Below are positions 19,821 to 28,240 of a DNA stretch of 64,000 bases, in pieces (within the stretch, counting starts at the first letter, position 1; every line of letters starts with the position of its first letter). Below the pieces are notes generated by a model. It was given only the letters and a program-made list of their open reading frames with translations. It was not told the origin of the DNA and searched no databases. The stretch lies in assembly GCA_015229115.1 (NCBI GenBank), contig JADGCH010000003.1, positions 1 through 64,000 on the forward strand. The letters run 5' to 3'. This DNA is from Magnetococcales bacterium (GTDB taxonomy: Bacteria; Pseudomonadota; Magnetococcia; Magnetococcales; JADGCH01). The translations under genes were made by a program, and so were the position numbers.

Positions 19821-21512
19821 ATGGGCATCAAATACAACAAGATGGACGAGATAATCCAGAAAATTGATCATTTGGGCCGCTTGCTACGCGACATCCAGCA
19901 CAACCTGCGCAAGGAACGGACCTCACGAAAAAAAATATCGCAGAAACTGCGTGATGCCGAGCGGATGATGACGGTTTTCAGTGGTGTGCACGATGCCTTG
20001 GCCGTAGCCGACACCGAAAGTCAGTATTTGAATCATATCTGCGACCACTTATTGACCCATGGTGACTACGCCTTGGTATGGATCGGTTTCATCAACCAGA
20101 ATGACGACCGGGTTCATCCTGTTGCCAGCGCCGGAGAAGGCAAGAATTATCTCAAAAACCTGGTGATTACCTGGTCTGAAGGACCGCTGGGTAATGGTCC
20201 AACAGGGCGCGCCCTGCGCTTACGCCGGACCCAGATGAGTCGTTACATCCCCAACGACCCTTCCTTTGCACCTTGGAAGAATAAGGCGGAGGCGCAACAT
20301 TTTGCCTCCTCCATCGCCATGCCTCTGCTGTACAAGGAAGAGCTGTTTGGCGTCATTAACCTTTACTCCAGGGATGTCGACAGTTTCGGTGACGAAAAGA
20401 TCATCATCCTGGAGCGCATGGCCAACCATGTGGCTTTTGGTCTGCACTCGCTGCGCGCCACCGTTCTGCACCAGCAGGAAGATGCCCGCTCGCAACGATC
20501 GATGGAATCACGCAACGCCATTTCGGCCCTGCTGGAAACATCCCTGAAGCCCTTTTCGCTGCGGCAACAACTGGATACCGCGCTGGAAATCATTCTCTCC
20601 ATTTCCTGGCTTTCCATCCTTGGCAAGGGTTCCATTTTTCTGGTCAGCCCATCGGGTAACGAACTGGACATGGTGGCACAGAAAAATCTGTCGGCGCCGC
20701 TGCTCAGCCTGTGCCAGCAGATTCCCTTCGGCTATTGCCTGTGTGGACGGGCAGCCCAAAGCAGGCAGATCGTTTTTGCGCCATCGCTGGATCATCAGCA
20801 CGACGTTACCTTTCCCGGCATCGCACCCCATGGCCATTACTGTATTCCTATCGCCATCGACGACCGGCTGTTAGGGGTGCTGAACCTCTACGTGTCCGAT
20901 GGGCACAAGCCGGATGCTGATGAGGAGCTGTTTTTTACCACCATTGCCAACACGCTGGCTGGCATCATCGAACGCAAGACCATCGAGGAAGAAATCTCCC
21001 GATTGGCTCGTTATGACGCACTCACCAACGTGTTTAACCGTCGCACCTTTCAGGAACATCTGGAACATGAGCTGGCCGTGGCGCAACGGGAAAAGCGCGG
21101 ATTTGCCCTGATGTTTCTCGACCTGGACCGATTCAAGCAGGTCAATGACCAGCACGGTCATGGAGCAGGTGACGAACTGCTGCGACAGGTGGTGCAGCGC
21201 CTGTCCAACACGGTGAGGAAGGCCGATATCATTGCCCGTTTTGGCGGTGATGAGTTTTGTATTCTGCTGACGACCTTATCCAACCTGCAGGATATTCTGG
21301 TGGTCGGGCAAAAAATTATCGATACCATTGGACAGGAATTCGATCTTGGCGAAATTTCTTGTCAAATCGGTGTTAGCATCGGTGTCAGCCTGTATCCCAG
21401 CCACGGTAACACCAGCGAAGAACTGCTCGAACACGCCGATCAGGCCCTGTATGCCGTCAAGAAAGCCGGAAGGAATAGCATCCTAGTCTATTCGAGCGAG
21501 ATGGAGGCCTGA
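19821..21512 (+). CDS. Diguanylate cyclase with two GAF-like sensor regions
   Basis: Two GAF-like regions followed by an intact GGDEF domain (DALTNVFNRRTFQEHLEHEL...FGGDEFCIL). Confidence 0.88.
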   Translation: MGIKYNKMDEIIQKIDHLGRLLRDIQHNLRKERTSRKKISQKLRDAERMMTVFSGVHDALAVADTESQYLNHICDHLLTHGDYALVWIGFINQNDDRVHPVASAGEGKNYLKNLVITWSEGPLGNGPTGRALRLRRTQMSRYIPNDPSFAPWKNKAEAQHFASSIAMPLLYKEELFGVINLYSRDVDSFGDEKIIILERMANHVAFGLHSLRATVLHQQEDARSQRSMESRNAISALLETSLKPFSLRQQLDTALEIILSISWLSILGKGSIFLVSPSGNELDMVAQKNLSAPLLSLCQQIPFGYCLCGRAAQSRQIVFAPSLDHQHDVTFPGIAPHGHYCIPIAIDDRLLGVLNLYVSDGHKPDADEELFFTTIANTLAGIIERKTIEEEISRLARYDALTNVFNRRTFQEHLEHELAVAQREKRGFALMFLDLDRFKQVNDQHGHGAGDELLRQVVQRLSNTVRKADIIARFGGDEFCILLTTLSNLQDILVVGQKIIDTIGQEFDLGEISCQIGVSIGVSLYPSHGNTSEELLEHADQALYAVKKAGRNSILVYSSEMEA

Positions 21513-21514
21513 GG

Positions 21515-23272
21515 GTGATCCGTCGCTATGTCCTGCTACTGGTCGGCATTATCCTGGCGTTGTCGCTCTCTCCGACGATCTATCTCTATCTGAGCCATTC
21601 AAGGCTCAATGCACAGGTTGCGATCATCAATCAGTTTCATCTCACATCCGCCAAAATCTGTGATCGTATCAGTGAGGAGTTACAGAGCATTCGGGCTCAC
21701 CACGCTGAGGAACACCTGTCACAAATCGTCTCCTACCAACCCAGGAAAACAACCCTCTACCACAAGGACCATTTCCGAACCATTCAGGCACAGTTTAACC
21801 AGCTCACTACCCTGTGGCAGCAATACCGGGAAGCCAGTGCATCCTATCCAGAGTTGCTGCATTACTACGAGGATGCTAGACGCTGGCTGTGGCAACTCGA
21901 TCCGATCTGGTTGGCAGAGGATCAATATGAGCTGATTGACCCGTTGTTTGAAGCCTCTGTAGAAGCCCTACAGGCCCTTTCTGCTGACATGATGGCGTTG
22001 GAGCGAGGTCATGTGCGCATGGTTGACAAAATGGGTGAGCAGCTCACCCAGGAACGTCAATGGCATGAACGGGTTCTCTATCTGTTGACCCTGCTGTTGG
22101 CAATCATCGGACTGTTCGCTGGCAAAAAAATCATGCAGCTGATAGTCGCGCAGATCAATCAGCGTATAGTTACAGAGCATAAGTTAAGTAAGAATCTTGT
22201 CGAAATCCAGAAAAGTCAACTGGAACGGGATATGCTGCGCCGTTCCAACAGGGCTATGATCATTGCACTGGCTGATCTAGCGGAAAATCGGGATAATAAC
22301 ACTGGAGAGCACGTCCTGCGGGTAGCACGGCTGACCCATGAAATTGCCCTAGAGCTACGAGCAATGGGCGTTACAGCTGTTGATGACCCCTTTCTGGCAC
22401 AGATTGCCTCGTCCAGCATGCTGCATGATGTTGGAAAAGTGAGTACTCCAGACCACATCCTGCTCAAACCAGGGGCACTCAGCGCTGAGGAACGCATCAT
22501 TATGCAACAGCACGCCCAAGCTGGTGGTCATTTTCTGGAAAAAATAGCCTCTTTACAAGAGATGGGCCATCATCTCAATATGGCCGGCCGCATCGCCCGG
22601 TTCCATCACGAACAATACCAAGGCGGCGGCTACCCAGACGGTTTGGTCGGTGAGGACATTCCTCTTGAGGCCCGCATCGTGACAGTAGCCGATGTCTATG
22701 ATGCCCTCACCTCCTGGCGGCCTTACAAAAAGCCCTGGACTCAGGAACAAGCGAATGACTTCATTCGGGAACGTGCAGGCAAGCTGTTTGATCCGAATGT
22801 GGTCCAAGCCTTCTTTGCAGCACAGGCACGTCGGGAAGAAGTGACCGCCTTGCAATGGCAGGAGGAGATGACCGTCGGTATTGCGGTACTGGACAACGAT
22901 CACAGGAAAATCATTTCGCTGATCAATCAAATGACGCGTTGCCAGCAACAACCCGATACGACCATGATCGAGTTGGTGCTCGACGAGCTTTATAATTACA
23001 CGACACGTCATTTACAGCGTGAGGAAGCCTTCTTGCGTGAAATCGGCTTTCCCAGCGCATCAGACCATACACAAAGCCACAACCAGTTTGCCCAACAGGT
23101 TGCCGCAATGCGTCGACGCTATTTCCATGAACAGCGGATCGAAATAGCGGAAGGATTGACGGCGTTGATGACCCGCTGGCTGATTGAGCACATCCTGCGC
23201 GAAGATCAGCTCTATGCCCGCTGGTACGCCGAAATAGGTCAACCAGCTGTCCAATGCCTTCAGGCAACATGA
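21515..23272 (+). CDS. Membrane HD-GYP phosphodiesterase with C-terminal hemerythrin-like domain
   Basis: N-terminal TM; HDVGKVSTPDHILLKPG and FHHEQYQGGGYPDGLVGEDIPLEARIVTVADVYDALTS; C-terminal GIAVLDNDHRKIISLINQM...YTTRHLQREEAFLREIGFP...HTQSHNQF. GTG start 2 nt after the upstream stop. Confidence 0.9.
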   Translation: MIRRYVLLLVGIILALSLSPTIYLYLSHSRLNAQVAIINQFHLTSAKICDRISEELQSIRAHHAEEHLSQIVSYQPRKTTLYHKDHFRTIQAQFNQLTTLWQQYREASASYPELLHYYEDARRWLWQLDPIWLAEDQYELIDPLFEASVEALQALSADMMALERGHVRMVDKMGEQLTQERQWHERVLYLLTLLLAIIGLFAGKKIMQLIVAQINQRIVTEHKLSKNLVEIQKSQLERDMLRRSNRAMIIALADLAENRDNNTGEHVLRVARLTHEIALELRAMGVTAVDDPFLAQIASSSMLHDVGKVSTPDHILLKPGALSAEERIIMQQHAQAGGHFLEKIASLQEMGHHLNMAGRIARFHHEQYQGGGYPDGLVGEDIPLEARIVTVADVYDALTSWRPYKKPWTQEQANDFIRERAGKLFDPNVVQAFFAAQARREEVTALQWQEEMTVGIAVLDNDHRKIISLINQMTRCQQQPDTTMIELVLDELYNYTTRHLQREEAFLREIGFPSASDHTQSHNQFAQQVAAMRRRYFHEQRIEIAEGLTALMTRWLIEHILREDQLYARWYAEIGQPAVQCLQAT

Positions 23273-25437
23273 GTTGCGCTGCTGCCGTCATCACAACCGA
23301 TCTTCTCAACAGCCCGGTCTGTGTGTTGCTGGATCAGATGCCGTTGGGCAAACCGCTATTGCTGCGTCAGCCTCGTGCCATCTACACCGCCCACCAACCG
23401 GACCAGATGATGCCGTTGTTACAGCGGGTGGAACATGAATCGCTGGCCGGTCGCTGGGTAGCCGGACTGGTTCGCTATGAAGCGGCTGCCGTCTTTGGCC
23501 TGCCGGTCCATGCACCAGCGTCCCATGCCCTGCTACCCCTGGCATGGTTTGCAGTATTCGATCAGGCTGAACCCTGCTGTTTCGGTCCATGGCCCATCTC
23601 CCAGCCGCTCTCGCTGCACCCCATGGTCAGCGCTGCCGATCATGCTGCTGCCGTAGCCCGTATTCACGATTACATTACTACTGGTGATAGCTATCAGGTT
23701 AATCTGACGCTACCCATGACCTTGCCAGCATCAACCGATATGGCCGCCCTGTTCCTGAGATTGCAGATGCTGCACCGTTTCCCCTATGGCCTATGGATCA
23801 ACGGTGGTGATTGGCAAGTCGCCTCATTTTCGCCCGAGCTACTGTTTCTGCGTCAGCAGGATCGCATCACCACAGCGCCGATCAAGGGCACTCGCAGTCG
23901 CCATCCCGACTGGCGTATCGACTATCACCAAGCTATGGCCCTGCTACAATCGGACAAAGACCGGGCCGAACATGTCATGATCGTTGACATGGCCCGTAAC
24001 GATCTCGGTCGTATCTGTCAGACCGGCAGCATCACCGTGTCGCATCTGATGGAATGGCGCCAGCTGCCAACCATCCACCATCTGGAAACAGCCGTGACCG
24101 GTCAGCTGTGTTCCCATACCGGACTGGCACAGATTTTTGCCGCCCTGTTTCCGGCTGCCTCGATTACCGGTGCCCCCAAGCATCGCACCATGGCCATCAT
24201 TCGCGAGCTGGAGCCATGGCCACGCGGCATCTATACCGGCAGCGTCGGTGTGCTGTTACCAGGCGGTGATAGCTGTTTCAACGTCGCCATCCGCACGGTG
24301 ACAGCCACTCGCGATAGCGCTCCGACGGTGGGATTGGGTGGTGGCATCGTCATCGACTCACAGGCCGATGACGAGTGGCAGGAATTGCTGCACAAGGCTG
24401 ATTTCTTGCGACCCATCACAACAATTACTGCAACACCACCGGCTCTTCTGGAAACCATGCGGGTGGAACAGACAGGCCTGATCCCGCGTCTGTCGCAACA
24501 TCTGGCACGACTAACGGCTTCGGCACAGACGCTGGGATTCTGCTGCGATCCCGTCACCATCGAACAACAAGCCCGTGATCAAGCGCATCAGTGGGCCCTG
24601 GCCGGACTGACACCCTGCATCCTGCGCCTATCCCTTTCTCACGACGGTGTGGTGACATGGACCAGACGACCACAGCAAGCTGATCCGACAACCGGCCTGA
24701 AGATACGCACGGCGGCCGTACCCGTCGATCGTCTCGACCGCTGGCTGCGACACAAGACCACCCGACGCCAGTCTCTGGACCAGCTGCTGATCGACGCCCG
24801 CCAGGATGGCTATGATGACGTGCTGCTGTGCAACAACCTCGGCTGGATCACCGAAGGAACCATCCGCGCCATTGCTGTACGTTTGGCTAATCGCTGGCTG
24901 GTGCCCCCGAGCGACGCCGGCCTGTTAGCCAGTCTCTGGCGTCAGGAGTGGATGACAGCCCGTCAGGCTACCGAACACCCTCTGACCGTAACCGACCTGA
25001 AGCAGTGCCAGGAAATCTGGATGGGCAACAGTGTCCGCGGCGGCTGTCCGGTGATACAGGTTGACGATCCTGATGGGCAGCCCTTATGGCTTGCCAATAG
25101 GACGCCATCAAAGGTCGCTAACCAACAGCTCTCGTGTGAGCTGGCAGAAATGGAGGGAGTCAACAAGATGCCGTCTTATGTAACCAGTTTTGAGCAGATT
25201 GCCATGGAAAAAGGCATGGAAAAAGGCATGGAAAAAGGCATGGAAAAAGGCATGGAAAAAGGCGAGCAATCGGTGCTGCTGCGCCAACTGCGCCGCCGTT
25301 TTACCACTCTGCCCTCATGGGTTGAACCCAGGGTGCTTAATGCCAGTCTGGATCTGCTTGGGGAATGGACCGACCGCATCCTCGACGCCCATTCGTTGCA
25401 GGATATCTTCGGTGATGAGGCCCAAGCAGCGCATTGA
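23254..25437 (+). CDS. pabBC: Fused aminodeoxychorismate synthase component I / aminodeoxychorismate lyase with appended DUF4351/Rpn-like tail
   Basis: PabB: GDSYQVNLTLP, SPELLF, IKGTRSRH, MIVDMARNDLGRI, GSVGVLLPGG; PabC-like: DDVLLCNNLGWITEGTIRAI; then MPSYVTSFEQIA(MEKG)n...LLRQLRRRFTTLPSWVEPRV. Alternative start at 23269. Confidence 0.85.
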   Translation: MPSGNMSCAAAVITTDLLNSPVCVLLDQMPLGKPLLLRQPRAIYTAHQPDQMMPLLQRVEHESLAGRWVAGLVRYEAAAVFGLPVHAPASHALLPLAWFAVFDQAEPCCFGPWPISQPLSLHPMVSAADHAAAVARIHDYITTGDSYQVNLTLPMTLPASTDMAALFLRLQMLHRFPYGLWINGGDWQVASFSPELLFLRQQDRITTAPIKGTRSRHPDWRIDYHQAMALLQSDKDRAEHVMIVDMARNDLGRICQTGSITVSHLMEWRQLPTIHHLETAVTGQLCSHTGLAQIFAALFPAASITGAPKHRTMAIIRELEPWPRGIYTGSVGVLLPGGDSCFNVAIRTVTATRDSAPTVGLGGGIVIDSQADDEWQELLHKADFLRPITTITATPPALLETMRVEQTGLIPRLSQHLARLTASAQTLGFCCDPVTIEQQARDQAHQWALAGLTPCILRLSLSHDGVVTWTRRPQQADPTTGLKIRTAAVPVDRLDRWLRHKTTRRQSLDQLLIDARQDGYDDVLLCNNLGWITEGTIRAIAVRLANRWLVPPSDAGLLASLWRQEWMTARQATEHPLTVTDLKQCQEIWMGNSVRGGCPVIQVDDPDGQPLWLANRTPSKVANQQLSCELAEMEGVNKMPSYVTSFEQIAMEKGMEKGMEKGMEKGMEKGEQSVLLRQLRRRFTTLPSWVEPRVLNASLDLLGEWTDRILDAHSLQDIFGDEAQAAH
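25204..25263 (+). repeat. Five exact copies of the 12-bp tandem repeat ATGGAAAAAGGC
   Basis: Read directly; encodes (MEKG)5. Confidence 0.98.
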
Positions 25438-25456
25438 GGGTGTTGTCCATCATTCT

Positions 25457-25640
25457 GGCCAACCTTTTGTTCCCGGGGCGATGTCCGGGCTGACCCTGAA
25501 TCGTCCCGCTGGGGCTCCCCTCAACCCCCAACCCCTTCTCCCACAAGGGGCGAAGGGGAGAGACGTGGGAGAGGGTAGGGTGAGGGGTACCCCAACGGAG
25601 CAACATATATTAACCACAGCCTGGTGCAATTCGCCCCAGG
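25457..25640. repeat. Hairpin-rich intergenic repeat, copy A (interrupted by a nested element)
   Basis: GGCCAACCTTTTGTTCCCGGGGCGATGTCCGGGCTGACCCTGAATCGTCCCGCTGGGGC ... TTAACCACAGCCTGGTGCAATTCGCCCCAGG; similar to copy B. Confidence 0.85.
25517..25587. repeat. 71-bp palindromic element nested within repeat copy A
   Basis: CCCCTCAACCCCCAACCCCTTCTCCCACAAGGGG...GTGGGAGAGGGTAGGGTGAGGGG; 7-bp terminal inverted repeats CCCCTCA/TGAGGGG. Confidence 0.75.
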
Positions 25641-25664
25641 CACAACTTTCGGAGAGTCTCTGCC

Positions 25665-26636
25665 ATGGCCACCGCCGTCGCCGTTATCGATACCGCCCTC
25701 ACCGACTATCAATCCCTGGTCGCCAGCCTGCCGCCCGAGCTGGAGATCATCCTGCTCGACCCGCATCAGGATGGCCTCAGCCAGCTGGCCTCCGCCCTCA
25801 CCGGTCGTAGCGGTATCGATGCCATCCACCTCTTCAGCCATGGTGCGCCCGGATCGTTGCAACTGGGCTCCACCACCCTGACTACAGCCAATCTGGCCCG
25901 CTACGCCACCGCGCTCTCCACCATCGGCTCATCCCTGACACCTGATGGCGATCTGCTGCTCTATGGCTGCAACGTCGCTGCCGGTGATACCGGCCTTGCC
26001 TTCATCAACGCTCTAGCCCAATCCACCAGTGCCGATGTGGCCGCCTCAGATGACCTGACCGGCCAGGGCGGAGATTGGTTGCTGGAGCAGCACAGAGGCA
26101 CGGTCACCGCTGCTACCTTTACCCCCAGGTATAGCGGTGCTTTGGCGACCGCGTCGTTTGCTGATAAAGTCAACTATGCTGTTGATGTTGGACCTATTTA
26201 CGCTGCCATTGCTGACGTCAATCATGACAGTTGGCCCGATATTTTGGTGGTTAACTATAACTCCAATGTTGTTTCGGTAATGCGCAACAACGGTAATGGT
26301 ACTTTTGCTGCCAAAGTTGACTACGCTATTGGTGGTCCTAATCCCCATCATATTGTCGCAGCCGATATTAATGATGATGGGTGGTCCGATATTTTGACAA
26401 CCAACCAGGGTGGTAGCACTATCCAGATACTTTATAATAATGGCGATGGCACTTTTGCTTCCAATGTTAGTTATACCGTTGAGCGTTGTTCGTCGTTTCG
26501 GCCAACCTTTAACCCGGGGCGAGTGCCCCGGGCTGATCCTGAATCGCCCCGAAGGGGCAGCCTTAACCACAGCTTGGGGCATCGCCCCAAGAAAGAAGAA
26601 AATCGATTAAAGCAAGGGTTGCCGTTTCTAAGTTGA
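25665..26636 (+). pseudogene. DUF4347 / FG-GAP (VCBS-like) repeat protein, probable 3'-truncated remnant
   Basis: DUF4347-like IHLFSHGAPGSLQLG...LLLYGCNVAAGDTG; FG-GAP units IADVNHDSWPDILVVNYNSNVVSVMRNNGNGTF and AADINDDGWSDILTTNQGGSTIQILYNNGDGTF; the frame then runs into repeat copy B. Confidence 0.75.
26500..26591. repeat. Hairpin-rich intergenic repeat, copy B (three consecutive stem-loops)
   Basis: CCCGGGGC-gagt-GCCCCGGG (26513-26532), GCCCC-gaa-GGGGC (26546-26558), CTTGGGGC-atc-GCCCCAAG (26573-26591). Confidence 0.88.
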
Positions 26637-26702
26637 CAGCCATGGTCTATAATACAGAATGTTCTATAGGATCAAGGCTGCAACAGGAACACAGAAACGG
26701 CT

Positions 26703-28076
26703 ATGGAATCGATTCAAAACACCAAATTATGGGGGGCGCGCTTCGAGCAGGAGACCAACCAGCTGGTCGAACAGTTCACCGCCTCCATCCATTATGACGT
26801 ACGACTGTTTCGTCATGACATCCGCGCCTCCATCGCCCACTGCCGCATGCTGGCACGGCAACAGATCATCCCGCAGGCCGATGCCGAATGCATCGTCACC
26901 GGTCTGGAGCAGATCCGGCAGGAGCTGGAACGGGGGCAGTTGCCGCTTCAGGTCAGGCTGGAAGATATCCACATGCACGTTGAAAGCCGTTTGCATGAGC
27001 TGATCGGCCCGGTGGCTGGCAAACTGCATACGGCGCGCTCGCGCAACGACCAGGTCGCCACCGACCTGCGGCTGTACATGCGCGATGAGATCGACCAGCT
27101 GATTGAGCTGCTCAACCAGTGCCAGTTGGCCCTGCTCGATCTGGCTGAGCGGGAGGTAACCACCCTGCTGCCTGGCTTTACCCATCTGCAGATTGCCCAG
27201 CCGGTCAGTCTGGGGCACCACCTGCTGGCCTACGTCAACATGCTGGCACGCGATCAGCAGCGCTTGCACGATGCCAAGGGCCGTCTCAACCAGATGCCTC
27301 TTGGATCAGCGGCCCTGGCCGGTACCACCTTCCCGGTTGACCGTTTCTGGCTGGCTCAGGAGCTGGGGTTTGCTGCCCCCTGCGCCAACTCGATGGATGC
27401 TGTTTCCGACCGTGACTTTGTCATTGAGACGGCGGCGGCGGCGGCCCTGATCATGACCCATCTGTCGCGCCTGTCGGAAGAGCTGATCCTGTGGATGTCG
27501 CCTCCGTTTGCCTTTATCGATCTGCCGGACGCATTCTGTACCGGATCGAGCATCATGCCGCAAAAGAAAAATCCTGACATTCCGGAGCTGATCCGTGGCA
27601 AGAGCGGCCGTGTCACCGGCCATCTGGTAGCGCTGCTGACGCTGATGAAGGGTCTGCCACTGAGCTATAACCGCGATATGCAGGAGGACAAGGAGGCCAT
27701 TTTCGACACGCTGGATACCGTTAAAGGCTCTCTGGCGCTCTACGCTGCCATGATTCCTGGCATCACTGTCCGCAGTCAGCGCATGGCTGCCATGGCCGGA
27801 GAGGGCTACGCCACTGCGACCGATCTGGCCGATGCCCTGGTACGACAGGGAACGCCCTTCCGCGAAGCCCACGAGATTGTTGGCCGGCTGGTACGATCGG
27901 CGCTGGAGCAGCAGGTCACACTCGATCAACTGGACATCGATGAGGCCATCCGGCCGTTGTTGACCACCGAGGCTTCTGTCAATGCCCGCGATGTTTACGG
28001 AGGAACGGCGCTGCGGCAGGTGCGCGAAGCGATCCAGACTGCCCGCAAGCGCTGTACTGGGAAGGAGCCTGCATGA
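26703..28076 (+). CDS. argH: Argininosuccinate lyase
   Basis: [60 protein letters not shown]. Confidence 0.97.
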   Translation: MESIQNTKLWGARFEQETNQLVEQFTASIHYDVRLFRHDIRASIAHCRMLARQQIIPQADAECIVTGLEQIRQELERGQLPLQVRLEDIHMHVESRLHELIGPVAGKLHTARSRNDQVATDLRLYMRDEIDQLIELLNQCQLALLDLAEREVTTLLPGFTHLQIAQPVSLGHHLLAYVNMLARDQQRLHDAKGRLNQMPLGSAALAGTTFPVDRFWLAQELGFAAPCANSMDAVSDRDFVIETAAAAALIMTHLSRLSEELILWMSPPFAFIDLPDAFCTGSSIMPQKKNPDIPELIRGKSGRVTGHLVALLTLMKGLPLSYNRDMQEDKEAIFDTLDTVKGSLALYAAMIPGITVRSQRMAAMAGEGYATATDLADALVRQGTPFREAHEIVGRLVRSALEQQVTLDQLDIDEAIRPLLTTEASVNARDVYGGTALRQVREAIQTARKRCTGKEPA

Positions 28077-28234
28077 AGAAGAGACCGACCCTGCTGCTGC
28101 TCACGGTGCTGATCGTGGTTTCCATGACGGCCTGTGGCTATAAGGAAAAGGAACTGCGTCTGCCCGGTCAAAAACCCGGTCAGGAGCAGCAACAGCATCG
28201 GGATTGGCATCAGGACTGGCACGGGAGTCGTTAG
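28073..28234 (+). CDS. lptM: Small LptM/YifL-like lipoprotein, 53 aa
   Basis: Manual translation [53 protein letters not shown]; lipobox-like MTAC followed by [14 protein letters not shown] overlap with argH; lies just upstream of lysA-dapF as yifL does relative to dapF in E. coli. Absent from the supplied ORF track (short). Confidence 0.8.
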   Translation: MKKRPTLLLLTVLIVVSMTACGYKEKELRLPGQKPGQEQQQHRDWHQDWHGSR

Positions 28235-28240
28235 GCCACC

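Noticed and set aside
25204-25263. CRISPR-like interpretation of the tandem ATGGAAAAAGGC repeat
   Set aside because: Contiguous 12-bp units without spacers, in frame inside a coding region.
26633-26653. Perfect TTGACA and TATAAT hexamers upstream of argH
   Set aside because: Spacing is only 9 bp, far from the ~17 bp needed for a sigma70 promoter; not called as a promoter.
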